Source: Methylobacterium sp. (GTDB lineage Bacteria; Pseudomonadota; Alphaproteobacteria; Rhizobiales; Beijerinckiaceae). Taken from it: a stretch of 64,000 nt of DNA. Under the pieces are notes generated by a model. That model worked only from the letters and a program-made list of their open reading frames with translations. It made no database searches and had not been told where the DNA came from. Shown one piece after another: positions 17,329 through 26,226 of this stretch. The stretch covers positions 124,001 to 188,000 of the forward strand of contig JADCBP010000005.1 in NCBI GenBank assembly GCA_020253445.1, given 5' to 3'. The position numbers were made by a program, and so were the translations under genes. Positions within the stretch are counted from its first letter, which is position 1; the number at the start of each line of letters is the position of its first letter.

Positions 17329-17796
17329 ATGGATGCCAGCTTCTTCACCGCGCTCGCCCTGCTGATCTTTCTCGGCATTCTCGGCTTTGCCGGCGTCCAC
17401 AAGTTCATCCTCTCGGGTCTTGATGCCCGTGGGGCGAAGGTTGCGGCCCAGTTGGGCGAGGCCGAGCGCCTGCGCAACGAGGCGGCTGCCCTGCTGAAAT
17501 CCTATGAGGACAAGCGCAAGGCCGCCGAGAAGGAAGCCGCTGATCTGGTCGAGGCCGCCCGCGCCGAAGCGAAGCGCGTGGAAGCCGAAGCCAAGGCAAA
17601 ACTCGAGGATTTCGTGAAGCGCCGCACGGCGCAGGCCGAACTCAAGATCGCCCAGGCCGAGCAGCAGGCCGCGGCCGATGTGCGCAAGGCCGCCGCCGAA
17701 CTGGCGGTGAAGGCCGCCGGCACGATCCTTGCCTCGGCGAAAGGCGACGATGCCTTCAATGAAGGCCTGAAGCAGGTGAAGAAGCAGCTCAACTGA
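17329..17796 (+). CDS. atpF: ATP synthase F0 subunit b
   Basis: The 155-residue second stalk subunit has one N-terminal membrane helix (FFTALALLIFLGILGFAGV) and then an Ala/Glu/Lys-rich coiled coil that reaches up to bind F1 delta. GAGGAGAAAGCC gives a strong ribosome site. It ends the operon; a Rho-independent terminator follows its stop codon by about 25 bases. F1 genes are elsewhere, as is usual in this class. Confidence 0.95.
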   Translation: MDASFFTALALLIFLGILGFAGVHKFILSGLDARGAKVAAQLGEAERLRNEAAALLKSYEDKRKAAEKEAADLVEAARAEAKRVEAEAKAKLEDFVKRRTAQAELKIAQAEQQAAADVRKAAAELAVKAAGTILASAKGDDAFNEGLKQVKKQLN

Positions 17797-17820
17797 GCTT
17801 TACCGCTTCGAAACGATCCC

Positions 17821-17845
17821 AAGGCCGCCTCCGGGCGGCCTTTTT
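17821..17845 (+). terminator. Rho-independent terminator after atpF
   Basis: A perfect 9-bp stem AAGGCCGCC / GGCGGCCTT with a TCCG tetraloop, followed by TTT. It closes the F0 operon 25 bases after the atpF stop. Confidence 0.9.
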
Positions 17846-17885
17846 CCTGATTTTGTGCCAGTGCAAACGGGATCGGAGTTCTGCC

Positions 17886-18668
17886 ATGCCTTTCCTTCGA
17901 ACCGTGTTGACTGCGTTCTGCGCCATCGCTGCCATCCCATCCCTGTCCGCGCAGGAGGCGATCACGCTTCCCGGCCGGGATGGCCTGACGATCAAGGCGA
18001 AGCTCTACAGGCCGGCGGGCAGCGGCCCCTGGCCGGCCATTGTCGCCCTGCATGGCTGTGGTGGCCCGTGGCAGCCGCGCGATGACGATTGGGGCAACCG
18101 GCTCGCCGGTGCCGGATTTCTCGTGGTCTTCCCTGACAGTTTCGGCTCGCGCGGGCTCGGCTCCCTCTGCATGACCCGCGCCCGCAATATCCGGCCGCGG
18201 GACAGAGCCGAAGATGCCTTCGCGACAGCCGAATGGTTGGCCACACGGGCGGAAGTGCGGCGCAACGGAATTGGCCTGCTGGGTTGGTCGCATGGTGGTT
18301 CGACGGTGCTCTCCGCCGCGCGCACGGGGCGGAAGCCGAAGGGTGTGGAGTTCCGGCAGGCCATCGCATTCTATCCCGGCTGCCGCGCCTATGCCGAGGA
18401 GGGCAACTACCGCGCGCGCCTGCCGGTGACAATTCTGCATGGCCTGGCCGATAACTGGACGCCGGCAGAGCCTTGCCGGGCGCTGCCGGGCACCCGCTTT
18501 CGGGGTTTCGAGAATGCTCATCACAATTTCGACCACCCCAACCTGCCGCTTCGCCAGCGCAAGGCCGCCTATACCGCCGATGGCAGCGGGGTTGTGACTG
18601 TCGGCACCCATCCGGAGGCGCGCGCGGCGGCGATCCTGCAGGTCATGGCGATCTTCGGCGGGATGTAG
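17886..18668 (+). CDS. Exported dienelactone-hydrolase-family protein
   Basis: A 260-residue alpha/beta hydrolase with a cleavable signal peptide (MPFLRTVLTAFCAIAAIPSLSA). The oxyanion region VALHGCGGPW, the nucleophile elbow G-W-S-H-G, and a C-terminal catalytic His in ENAHHNFDH are visible; the acid residue is probably in HGLADNWTP. This layout fits the dienelactone hydrolase family, where many exported members have unknown ester substrates. The start with GGAG nearby and a clean signal peptide is preferred over an upstream in-frame ATG. Its TAG stop codon is the first three bases of a three-unit tandem repeat. Confidence 0.85.
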   Translation: MPFLRTVLTAFCAIAAIPSLSAQEAITLPGRDGLTIKAKLYRPAGSGPWPAIVALHGCGGPWQPRDDDWGNRLAGAGFLVVFPDSFGSRGLGSLCMTRARNIRPRDRAEDAFATAEWLATRAEVRRNGIGLLGWSHGGSTVLSAARTGRKPKGVEFRQAIAFYPGCRAYAEEGNYRARLPVTILHGLADNWTPAEPCRALPGTRFRGFENAHHNFDHPNLPLRQRKAAYTADGSGVVTVGTHPEARAAAILQVMAIFGGM

Positions 18669-18713
18669 CGCCCAGGAAAAGTAGCGCCCGGGAAAAGTAG
18701 CGCTCAGGAAAAA
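18666..18713 (+). repeat. 16-bp tandem repeat, three units starting on a stop codon
   Basis: Three units, TAGCGCCCAGGAAAAG and two near-copies, run from the stop codon of the hydrolase gene to the terminator. Units 2 and 3 each differ from unit 1 at one or two positions. The first TAG is the functional stop; the other units repeat it. Confidence 0.9.
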
Positions 18714-18735
18714 GGCCCGGTTTCCCGGGCCTTTT
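18710..18735. terminator. Bidirectional Rho-independent terminator
   Basis: An 11-bp perfect stem AAAAGGCCCGG / CCGGGCCTTTT with a 4-base loop TTTC. The A and T runs serve as the U-tract on either strand, so it can end both the hydrolase gene and the convergent gcv operon. Confidence 0.9.
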
Positions 18736-18740
18736 CGCAT

Positions 18741-20375
18741 TCACTCCGCTGCCTGCTGCATGGGACGGGGCGGTGTCCAGCGCAGGATGGGATTGCGCGC
18801 CGCGCGCGTTTCATCGAGCCTGCGACGCGGTGCGTGGAATGGCGCGCCCGAGAATCGTTCGGTCTCGCCGCGCTTCGCCCGCATCGCGAGATCGCGCAAG
18901 GCCATGATGAAAAGATCGAGCGAGGCGCGGCTTTCGCTCTCCGTCGGCTCCACCAGCATCGCGCCATGCACCACGAGCGGGAAGTACATTGTCATCGGGT
19001 GGTAGCCCTCGTCGATCATCGCCTTGGCGAAATCCAGCGTGGTGACCCCGGTATCCTTCAGCCAGGTGTCGTCGAAGAGCGCCTCGTGCATCGAGGGGTG
19101 CTTCGGGAAGGGCACGGACATCAGGTCCTGCAATCCGGCGCGGATATAATTGGCCGAGAGCACGGCATCTTCCGAGGCCTGCTTCATGCCATCCGCGCCA
19201 TGGCTCAGCATGTAGGCCAGCGCGCGCACATACATGCCCATCTGGCCGTGGAAGGCCGTGATGCGCCCGAAGGGTGTCGCCTTGCCGGCATCCGCCACAT
19301 GTTCGACAAGTTCCAGCTTCCTGCCCTTGCGGCGGATGAACGGCACCGGCGCAAACGGCGCAAGGCGCTTCGAGAGCACCACCGGCCCGGCACCGGGACC
19401 GCCGCCGCCATGGGGCGTCGAGAAGGTCTTGTGCAGGTTGATGTGCATGCAATCGACGCCGAGATCGCCCGGCTTGGCCTTGCCGACGATGGCGTTGAAA
19501 TTCGCGCCATCACAATAGAAATACGCCCCGGCCTTCTTCATGGCTCGGGCGATTTCCACGATTTCCGGCTCGAAGATGCCGCAGGTATTGGGGTTCGTAA
19601 GCATGATGGCCGCGACATCCGGGCCGAGCAGCTTCTTCACGTCCTTCACATGCACGGTGCCATCGGCGCGGGCCGGAACCGGCTTCACCTCGAAGCCGAT
19701 GAGCGCGGCAGTGGCCGGGTTGGTGCCATGGGCCGATTCAGGCACCAGCACCACGCGGCGGGTCGCGCCCTCCCCCTTGGCTTCTATGGCGGCCTTGATC
19801 GCCATCATGCCGCAGAGCTCGCCATGCGCGCCCGCTTTCGGCGACATCGCGACGGCCTCGGTGCCGGTGAGCGTCATCAGGTAATGCGCGAGCATCTCGA
19901 TGAGTTCGAGCGCGCCCTGCACGGTGGATTGCGGCTGGAGCGGGTGGATATCCGCGAAGCCCGGCAGCCGCGCCATCTTCTCGTTGAGGCGCGGATTGTG
20001 CTTCATCGTGCAGGAACCGAGCGGGAAAAGCCCGGTATCAATGCCGTAGTTCTTCTGGCTGAGGCGCACGAAATGGCGCATCGTTTCTGGCTCGGAAAGG
20101 CCGACAAGGCCGATCGGGCCTTTCCGCTCCTGCCCGCCGAGGCGCGATTTCAGAATTTTCTTTCCTGACGCGTTTTCTTCACGCGAGCCGGCAACCACCT
20201 CGCTTGAAAACGACATGCTTTTCGGCTCGGGAACATCGACGCCCGTGGTCTCGGGACGACCGATCTCGAAGAGCAAAGCTTCCTCGATGATCAGCGCGCG
20301 ATTGCCCGTGAAGGTGGGATGGGCGTTTGCCGAGGCTTCACCGGCGGAGGTGGGACGACCCTGATTGTTGAGCAT
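18741..20375 (-). CDS. gcvPB: Glycine dehydrogenase (decarboxylating) subunit 2
   Basis: The catalytic half of the two-subunit P-protein, which decarboxylates glycine and passes the aminomethyl group to lipoyl-GcvH. The 544-residue protein carries the pyridoxal-phosphate lysine in INLHKTFSTPHGGGGPG and the LGSCTMKHNPR segment. The N-terminal ~60 and C-terminal ~30 residues are extensions of low complexity. Its ATG overlaps the gcvPA stop by one base (TAATG on the minus strand), so the subunits are probably translationally coupled. Last gene of the gcv operon. Confidence 0.97.
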   Translation of the reverse strand: MLNNQGRPTSAGEASANAHPTFTGNRALIIEEALLFEIGRPETTGVDVPEPKSMSFSSEVVAGSREENASGKKILKSRLGGQERKGPIGLVGLSEPETMRHFVRLSQKNYGIDTGLFPLGSCTMKHNPRLNEKMARLPGFADIHPLQPQSTVQGALELIEMLAHYLMTLTGTEAVAMSPKAGAHGELCGMMAIKAAIEAKGEGATRRVVLVPESAHGTNPATAALIGFEVKPVPARADGTVHVKDVKKLLGPDVAAIMLTNPNTCGIFEPEIVEIARAMKKAGAYFYCDGANFNAIVGKAKPGDLGVDCMHINLHKTFSTPHGGGGPGAGPVVLSKRLAPFAPVPFIRRKGRKLELVEHVADAGKATPFGRITAFHGQMGMYVRALAYMLSHGADGMKQASEDAVLSANYIRAGLQDLMSVPFPKHPSMHEALFDDTWLKDTGVTTLDFAKAMIDEGYHPMTMYFPLVVHGAMLVEPTESESRASLDLFIMALRDLAMRAKRGETERFSGAPFHAPRRRLDETRAARNPILRWTPPRPMQQAAE

Positions 20376-21715
20376 TAGAGCACTCCCTTCAGCGCGTTCA
20401 CAAACGCTTCGCGATCCTCATCCGTGTTCACTTCGGTGTTGGCGACGATCAGCAGGTCATCGAGGCCGGCGCCCGGCAGCAGGCGCGAGACCGGCACGCC
20501 CGCGAGCACGCCCTTCTTCGCCATCTTCTCCACCGCCTCGGCCGCGTTCACCGGCAGTTTCACAGTGAATTCGTTGAAGAAGGCGCTTGTGAGAACCGTC
20601 ACGCCCTTTATCGCCTCAAGACGCTCGGCGAGATCCACCGCATTGGCGTGGTTGACCTGGGCGAGCCGGCGCAGGCCTTTCTCGCCCAGAAGCGTCATGT
20701 GGATGGTGAAGGCGAGGCAGCAGAGGCCCGAATTCGTGCAGATATTCGACGTCGCCTTGTCGCGGCGGATATGCTGCTCGCGGGTGGAGAGCGTCAGCAC
20801 GAAGCCGCGCTTTCCTTCCGCATCCACCGTTTCGCCGCAGAGGCGACCCGGCATCTGGCGCAGATATTTCTGCTTGGCGGCGAAAAGACCGACGTAAGGA
20901 CCGCCGAAATTGAGGCCGTTGCCGATGGATTGCCCCTCGCCCACCACGATATCGGCACCTTGCGCGCCCGGGCTCTCGATGAGTCCGAGCGACAGCGCTT
21001 CCGTGAAGACCGCGATCAAGAGCGCCCCCTTGGCCTGCGCGGCGGCTGCGAGCGGGCGCAGATCGCGGATATTGCCGAAGACATCCGGGTTCTGCACCAC
21101 GATGCAGGAGGTCTCGCTGTCGATGAGCCTGGCGAGATCTTCCGTGCCGGTGACATCCGCCGGAGCGGCGACGACGACATCATTCGCCATGGCCGAAAGG
21201 GTCTTTACCACATCGGCATATTGCGGATGCAGACCGCCCGAGAGCACCGCCTTGCGCCGCTTGGTGACGCGATGCGCCATCAGAACCGCCTCGCCGGTGC
21301 CGGTCGAACCGTCATACATCGAGGCGTTGGCCACCTCCATGCCGGTGAGCAATGCCACCTGCGTCTGGAATTCGAAGAGATATTGCAGCGTGCCCTGCGC
21401 GATTTCCGGCTGGTACGGCGTGTAGCTCGTGAGGAACTCCGATCGCTGGATCAGGTGATCCACCGTCGCCGGCACATGGTGCTTGTAGGCGCCCGCACCC
21501 ACGAAGAAGGGCATGGAACCTGCCGGCACGTTCTTGGCAGCCATCGCCCCGAGCGTGCGCTCGACGGCGAGTTCGCCCGCATGGTGCGGCAGGTTCACCG
21601 GCTCCTTCAGGAGCTTGTCGGCGGGGATGCCGGAGAAGAGGTCATCAACATTCGGCACGCCGATCCGGGCAAGCATGCCGGCGCGATTATCGGGGGTCAG
21701 CGGCAGGTAGCGCAT
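20375..21715 (-). CDS. gcvPA: Glycine dehydrogenase (decarboxylating) subunit 1
   Basis: The 446-residue partner of gcvPB. It is homologous to the PLP-enzyme fold but lacks the cofactor lysine motif, as expected for the alpha subunit. Recognisable segments are [15 protein letters not shown] at the start, [13 protein letters not shown]-like [14 protein letters not shown], and [15 protein letters not shown]. The split two-gene P-protein, rather than a fused gcvP, is a useful lineage marker because many Rhizobiales have the fused form. Seven bases separate it from gcvH. Confidence 0.96.
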   Translation of the reverse strand: MRYLPLTPDNRAGMLARIGVPNVDDLFSGIPADKLLKEPVNLPHHAGELAVERTLGAMAAKNVPAGSMPFFVGAGAYKHHVPATVDHLIQRSEFLTSYTPYQPEIAQGTLQYLFEFQTQVALLTGMEVANASMYDGSTGTGEAVLMAHRVTKRRKAVLSGGLHPQYADVVKTLSAMANDVVVAAPADVTGTEDLARLIDSETSCIVVQNPDVFGNIRDLRPLAAAAQAKGALLIAVFTEALSLGLIESPGAQGADIVVGEGQSIGNGLNFGGPYVGLFAAKQKYLRQMPGRLCGETVDAEGKRGFVLTLSTREQHIRRDKATSNICTNSGLCCLAFTIHMTLLGEKGLRRLAQVNHANAVDLAERLEAIKGVTVLTSAFFNEFTVKLPVNAAEAVEKMAKKGVLAGVPVSRLLPGAGLDDLLIVANTEVNTDEDREAFVNALKGVL

Positions 21716-21722
21716 CGGGGCC

Positions 21723-22097
21723 TCACGCGATTGATTTCAGGTATTCGGCGTATTCCGCCTCGCTCATCAGGCCATCGAGCTCGGCCTTGTTGGCGAGCTT
21801 GATCTTGATGAACCAGCCCGCGCCGGCGGGGTCCTCGTTCACGGTAGCGGGGACATCCGGCAGCTTGTCGTTCACGGCGACCACCTCGCCGGAGACCGGG
21901 GCATAAACTTCCGAAGCCGCCTTCACGCTCTCCACCACGGCCGCTTCGCCGCCCTTGGAGATGGTCTTCCCGACATCCGGCAATTCGACGAACACGACGT
22001 CGCCGAGCTGGCCCTGCGCGTAATCCGTGATGCCGATAATGCCGACATCGCCTTCGACGCGGATATATTCGTGATCCTTGGTGTAGCGGGTCGTCAT
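21723..22097 (-). CDS. gcvH: Glycine cleavage system H protein
   Basis: The lipoyl carrier of the glycine cleavage complex. At 124 residues it has normal length, with the lipoylated Lys59 in [12 protein letters not shown] and the conserved start [12 protein letters not shown]. It shuttles the aminomethyl group from P-protein to T-protein and electrons to L-protein. It lies 30 bases after gcvT in the operon. Confidence 0.97.
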   Translation of the reverse strand: MTTRYTKDHEYIRVEGDVGIIGITDYAQGQLGDVVFVELPDVGKTISKGGEAAVVESVKAASEVYAPVSGEVVAVNDKLPDVPATVNEDPAGAGWFIKIKLANKAELDGLMSEAEYAEYLKSIA

Positions 22098-22127
22098 GGC
22101 GGGCTCCTATCCTTAAGAAGGCGAGAA

Positions 22128-23270
22128 TCAGCGGAAATAACGATGCGGGGCGAAAGGCATGGCGGCAATGCGAGCAGGCAATTCCTTGCCGCGCACAGCC
22201 AGCACCACCGGCGTATCGGGCTTCGCGAAGGCCGTCTCCACATAGCCCATGGCGACAGGCGCCTGCGCCGTGGGGCCGAAGCCGCCGGAGGTGATGACGC
22301 CGATCCGGCGCCCCCCGGCGAAAATCTCGGTGCCCTCGCGCGCGGGCTGGCGCCCTTCCGGCCGGATACCGACGCGCAGGCGGGCCGGGCCATTGGCCAG
22401 TTCGTGCCGGATGCGTGCCGCGCCAGGGAAGCCGCCTTCCTCGCGCCGGCGCTTCTGGATCGACCATTTCAGATCCGCCTCGATGGGCGAGGTCGTGGTG
22501 TCGATGTCATGGCCATAAAGACACAAACCCGCCTCGAGCCGCAGGGAGTCGCGCGCGCCAAGGCCGATGGGCTTCACGCGCTCATCCTTCAGGAGAAGGC
22601 TCGCGAGCGCCTCGACATCCGCGTTCTTCACGGAGATTTCGACACCATCCTCGCCCGTGTAGCCCGTGCGCGAGACATGGCACCAGAGACCGGCGACAGG
22701 CAGATCGGTCGAGGTCATGAACTTGAGCTCGGCCAGAGCCGGCGCGTGCCGGGCGATCACCGCCGCAGCCTTCGGGCCCTGGAGCGCGAGAAGGGCCAGA
22801 TTATCGCCGATCTTCAGGGTCACGCCCCTGGGCAGGTGCGCGGCGAGGTGCCTGTAATCCTCCACCTTGCAGCCCGCATTCACAACGAGATAGAGCCCGT
22901 GCTCCTGGCCGGGCTGACCGAGCCGGGTGATCATCAGGTCATCAAGAATGCCGCCCTCGGCATTCAGGAATTGCGAATAGCGCTGCTGCCCCGGTTTCAG
23001 GCTCAGCACATCGGCCGGCACCAGCTTTTCCAGTGCCGCCGCTGCGGTTTCAAACTTCCCATCCTCGGGGATGAGGAAGCACTGGCCCATATGCGAGACA
23101 TCGAAGAGACCGGCGCTGTCCCGCGTCCAGTTATGTTCTCCCATGATGCCGAGCGGATAATGCACCGGCATGTTGTAGCCGGCGAAGGGAACCATCTTCG
23201 CGCCCTGCGCGACATGCCAGGCCGCAAGCGACGTTTCGAGCAGCGTTTCCGCGCTTTCGGGAGAAGCCAT
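22128..23270 (-). CDS. gcvT: Glycine cleavage system T protein (aminomethyltransferase)
   Basis: GcvT moves the methylene group from lipoyl-GcvH to tetrahydrofolate and releases ammonia. The 380-residue protein shows VPFAGYNMPVHYP, GLFDVSHMGQ, and the Asp-containing folate-binding segments typical of the family (SQFLNAEGGILDDLMI, RTGYTGEDGVEISV). It is the first gene of the operon, about 75 bases downstream of the end of a tandem glycine riboswitch, so its expression should rise with glycine. Confidence 0.97.
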   Translation of the reverse strand: MASPESAETLLETSLAAWHVAQGAKMVPFAGYNMPVHYPLGIMGEHNWTRDSAGLFDVSHMGQCFLIPEDGKFETAAAALEKLVPADVLSLKPGQQRYSQFLNAEGGILDDLMITRLGQPGQEHGLYLVVNAGCKVEDYRHLAAHLPRGVTLKIGDNLALLALQGPKAAAVIARHAPALAELKFMTSTDLPVAGLWCHVSRTGYTGEDGVEISVKNADVEALASLLLKDERVKPIGLGARDSLRLEAGLCLYGHDIDTTTSPIEADLKWSIQKRRREEGGFPGAARIRHELANGPARLRVGIRPEGRQPAREGTEIFAGGRRIGVITSGGFGPTAQAPVAMGYVETAFAKPDTPVVLAVRGKELPARIAAMPFAPHRYFR

Positions 23271-23343
23271 GCATTTCCGGCTCGCGCCGCCTCCGTGATC
23301 AGACAGATCGCCAAGGCCCAGACTTGCGCCCGGACTTCGATGC

Positions 23344-23530
23344 TGCCCCCTCTGTCACGGAGACCTGAGAGATTTCGGGCTCGGAAGGCGAACCCTTACT
23401 CCTTCGGTGGCGAAGCCTTGCGGCCTCGCGCTTTCCAGAGCGGCTTTTCTCGCGCGGTCCCTTTTGCCTGAGCGTTTCCGGGGCGGTTGCGCCTTCGGCG
23501 ACGGGCTTGACCCGCTCTCTCCCGCGCGGG
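23344..23530 (-). ncRNA. Tandem glycine riboswitch (two aptamers) upstream of gcvT
   Basis: Read on the minus strand, the leader contains the hallmarks of two adjoining glycine aptamers: GGGAGAGAGC, CGCCGAAGGCGCAA, GGAAACGCTCAGGCAAAAGG for the first and TCTGGAAAG, CACCGAAGGAGTAAG, AATCTCTCAGG and GACAGAGGGGGC for the second. It probably switches gcv expression on when glycine is abundant. No clear expression-platform terminator follows, so translation control or an anti-anti-sequester fold is possible. Confidence 0.93.
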
Positions 23531-23549
23531 AGATGGCCTGACGACCAGT

Positions 23550-23577
23550 CACCTAGTCTTTTTGCCGGAACTGTCAA
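23550..23577 (-). promoter_or_regulatory. Promoter of the gcv operon
   Basis: On the minus strand TTGACA (23572-23577) is followed after 16 bases by TAGGTG (23550-23555). The -35 overlaps the stop codon of the upstream lipoprotein gene. The transcript would start about 12 bases before the riboswitch. Confidence 0.55.
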
Positions 23578-24230
23578 CGCCGCCGATTGCGCGGCGTGCT
23601 CTTGCCCTGTGGATCGAGGCCGACGAGGATCGTGTATTCGTCGCCGGGGTCACTGGCGCTGAGCGGCAGGGAAAGACCGTCATCGATCACCGTGAAGGTG
23701 CTCTGCGTATCCGTCGCCGGAACCGTCACGCTTGCGGTCGTGAGCTTCGAATAGACGGTCTCGCCACCGGTGCGCCGCACGGCCACGCGCACCGGAACGG
23801 TATAGGTGCCAGGCTTGCCGCTTTCGCCAAGCACGAGGCGTCCCTGAACGCCCACCTTGATGTTGAGCCGGTTGTCGGCCACCAGCGCGCATTCGCGGGC
23901 CGTGTCACGGATCGAGGCCTGATAGCCGACGCCGCGAGCCGTTCCGGTGTCGCCCGAGCGGAGCGCGACGGTTCCCTCCAGGATCTCGACGGCCGGGCAG
24001 GTATATTCACGTTTCTCGGTCGGCGGCGGTTCGGTGAAGCGGCGACCGCCAAAGAGGATTGCCGTGCCCCAGCCGGAGCCATCGCCCGCAACCGTGGGGT
24101 CGCTGCCGCCGGACCCTGTGAGCGACGAGGAGCCGCAGCCCGCGAGAACCATCAGCGACAGGCCAAGTGCCGCAAGAGCCACACCGCGCAAAGAACCGGA
24201 TTTTTCAACCAGCATCACCAAACCATCCAT
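23574..24230 (-). CDS. Hypothetical lipoprotein
   Basis: A 218-residue lipoprotein: an N-terminal hydrophobic segment ends in the lipobox LAGC, so Cys32 would be lipidated, and a Ser/Gly-rich linker follows. The rest is predicted mostly beta-strand (YTCPAVEILEGTVALRSG, VRVAVRRTGGETVYSKL), with a basic tail. I know similar lipoproteins of unknown function from Hyphomicrobiales but cannot assign a role. It follows the IalB-type gene by 24 bases, so the two probably share a transcript. A second ATG five codons on is a possible start. Confidence 0.75.
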   Translation of the reverse strand: MDGLVMLVEKSGSLRGVALAALGLSLMVLAGCGSSSLTGSGGSDPTVAGDGSGWGTAILFGGRRFTEPPPTEKREYTCPAVEILEGTVALRSGDTGTARGVGYQASIRDTARECALVADNRLNIKVGVQGRLVLGESGKPGTYTVPVRVAVRRTGGETVYSKLTTASVTVPATDTQSTFTVIDDGLSLPLSASDPGDEYTILVGLDPQGKSTPRNRRR

Positions 24231-24254
24231 TTTCTTCGGCGCGCGCCGGGCGCG

Positions 24255-24818
24255 TTACTGGAGCTTCGAAAACCCGTCCGCGAAACCGCCCAGCGTCACC
24301 GGCAGGCCCCGCCCCTCCTGAGGCGTGAGGAAGACGGCGAAGAGCGCCACCTTGCCTTTCGAGAACAGGTCGATCAAGTTCCGATCCATGTCGACCTCGG
24401 CCACGCAGCCGGATTCGAGGCAGCGGACGAAATCCGTCGAGCCGACCTCGCGATCATCCACCTTCAGCCCCAATCCGCGCGGAAGCAGCACGCCCAGCGG
24501 CGCGATGACACGCAGAACCGGGCGGCGGACAGCCGGCGCATTCGCATTGGTCTTGCGGGCCTCGGCCGTCGCGATCTGATCTTCGACCCGCAGAATCACA
24601 ACCGCGAGGTTCAGGTCCTGCTGATCCAGAACGTTCTGGATCAGGATGCATTGCTCCTGGCCGCTCTGCGCCACGCGGTCGCAGCGATACTGCCAGTCAC
24701 CATAGGCTCCGCGCAACTGACCTTGCGCCGAAGCAACGGAGGCGACGCCAATCGACGCCAGGGCCGCAAACAGGCCCAATCGGAGCGCATTGATGGCGGA
24801 GCTTTTCCTCATCGTCAT
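24255..24818 (-). CDS. Invasion-associated locus B (IalB) family protein
   Basis: A 187-residue exported protein with a signal peptide ending SVASAQG, then the family core YGDWQYRCDR, QEQCILIQ, a long beta-rich stretch, and FVRCLESGCVAEVDMD. The four cysteines fit the disulfide pattern of the family. IalB was named for erythrocyte invasion in Bartonella, but homologues are common in free-living alphaproteobacteria, so no host role should be inferred. A good ribosome site, AGGTGA, precedes the start. Confidence 0.85.
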   Translation of the reverse strand: MTMRKSSAINALRLGLFAALASIGVASVASAQGQLRGAYGDWQYRCDRVAQSGQEQCILIQNVLDQQDLNLAVVILRVEDQIATAEARKTNANAPAVRRPVLRVIAPLGVLLPRGLGLKVDDREVGSTDFVRCLESGCVAEVDMDRNLIDLFSKGKVALFAVFLTPQEGRGLPVTLGGFADGFSKLQ

Positions 24819-25267
24819 TGAATCACCTGTGGCTCGATCAGCCAGTGCCTGCAGCCCCGAATCGAAGAAATCAAGCTCTCCAGAACGGAGCCGGCCTGCC
24901 CGCGTGGCGTAACAGAGCCGGCCCCGGTGTCAAGAAAGCGCAGCCCGCAGCCAGCCCTGCTGCAATTCGTCGCTGCTCTGCGCGATACAAGATGGCGTAA
25001 AGCGAATACGACGAAAAGCAGTCCCATGTCTGGCGAAATTCGCTTGCCTTTTTGGCGAAGCTGGGGCTTGCAGTGAATTTCAGATCCGGGTCCCGGCCGC
25101 GGGCAGTGCATGGCTGCGTCAGCCTGCTCCCAGCCGAGGCCCTTGCGCAAGCGCGCTGAAGAAGGTCAATCGGGCATCGAGCCCGGAGCTTCGGCAGCCG
25201 ATGGCGGAAGGCAGACCAAACGCCCACCTCGCGACACGAGCGCCGGGCGCGACGCAAGGGAGTGGCG
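24819..25267. other. Gene-free intergenic stretch between ialB-type gene and ctaC
   Basis: About 450 bases separate the divergent starts. Short open frames here have no ribosome sites or recognisable products. It presumably holds promoters for both genes and a long ctaC leader, but I could not identify a convincing -35/-10 pair, tRNA or structured RNA in it. Confidence 0.6.
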
Positions 25268-26185
25268 ATGGCCATGAAGCGACTGGGTGAGACGGAACGG
25301 AACATGCGCGGCCTTCCTGCGCGGATGCTTGCAGGTGCGGGCCTCCTCGGCCTTGCGGGCCTGCCTTCGGCGGCCTGGGCGGGGATGGGGCAACCTTCGC
25401 CCTGGCAGATGGGCCTGCAAACCCCCGCGACGCCGATCGCCGAGAACACCCAATGGTTCCATGACGCGATCCTGCTGCCCATCATCACGGTGATCTCGCT
25501 CTTCGTGCTGCTGCTCCTGGTGATGGTGGTGGCGAAGTTCAAGGCCTCCAAGAACCCGGTGCCGTCGAAGACGACGCATCATGCGGGCCTCGAAGTGGCC
25601 TGGACGCTCATCCCGGTGCTGATCCTGGTCGCGATCGCGGTGCCCTCCTTCCGATTGCTGCGCGATCAGGTGACGATCCCGAAGGCGGACCTCACCATCA
25701 AGGCGACGGGTTATGCCTGGTACTGGAAGTTCACCTACCCGCAGGATGCTGGCGGCTTCGAATTCGAAGTGCGCATGCTCTCTGATGAAGAGCGCATTGC
25801 GGCCGTGAAGGCCGGCAAGGGCAAGGAAGCCGATTTCCCGCGCCTTCTGGCGGTGGACAACGAGGTTGTGGTTCCGGTGAACAAGACCGTGGCCGTGCAG
25901 GTGACCGCCGGTGACGTTCTGCACGCCTTCGCCGTTCCCTCCTTCGCCGTGAAGGCCGATGCCGTGCCGGGCCGGCTGAACCAGACATGGTTCCGCGCGA
26001 CGAAGGAAGGCATCTTCTACGGCCAGTGCTCGGAACTCTGCGGCAAGGATCATGCTTTCATGCCGCTGGCGATCCGCGTTGTCAGCCAGGAGAAGTATGA
26101 TGCCTGGCTCGCGGATGCGAAGAAGAAATATGCCCGCATCGGGGATGCGCCGGTCCAGACCGCGCAGACCGATCCGGTCCGCTGA
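25268..26185 (+). CDS. ctaC: Cytochrome c oxidase subunit II
   Basis: Subunit II receives electrons from cytochrome c at the binuclear CuA site. The 305-residue protein has a signal sequence, two membrane helices (ILLPIITVISLFVLLLLVMV and LEVAWTLIPVLILVAIAVP) and a periplasmic cupredoxin domain. The CuA motif C-SEL-C-GKDHAFMP and the aromatic electron-entry patch YAWYWKF are intact. The ATG preceded by AAGGGAG five bases away is the best start; GTG six bases upstream is possible. First gene of the oxidase operon. Confidence 0.97.
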   Translation: MAMKRLGETERNMRGLPARMLAGAGLLGLAGLPSAAWAGMGQPSPWQMGLQTPATPIAENTQWFHDAILLPIITVISLFVLLLLVMVVAKFKASKNPVPSKTTHHAGLEVAWTLIPVLILVAIAVPSFRLLRDQVTIPKADLTIKATGYAWYWKFTYPQDAGGFEFEVRMLSDEERIAAVKAGKGKEADFPRLLAVDNEVVVPVNKTVAVQVTAGDVLHAFAVPSFAVKADAVPGRLNQTWFRATKEGIFYGQCSELCGKDHAFMPLAIRVVSQEKYDAWLADAKKKYARIGDAPVQTAQTDPVR

Positions 26186-26226
26186 TTAAGCGCCGCGACA
26201 AGACGCTTCGACAGGAGTAGACAAGA

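Noticed and set aside
24819-25267. Small frames between the IalB gene and ctaC as possible genes
   Set aside because: They lack ribosome sites and recognisable sequence, and the longest ones overlap ctaC or the IalB gene on the wrong strand.
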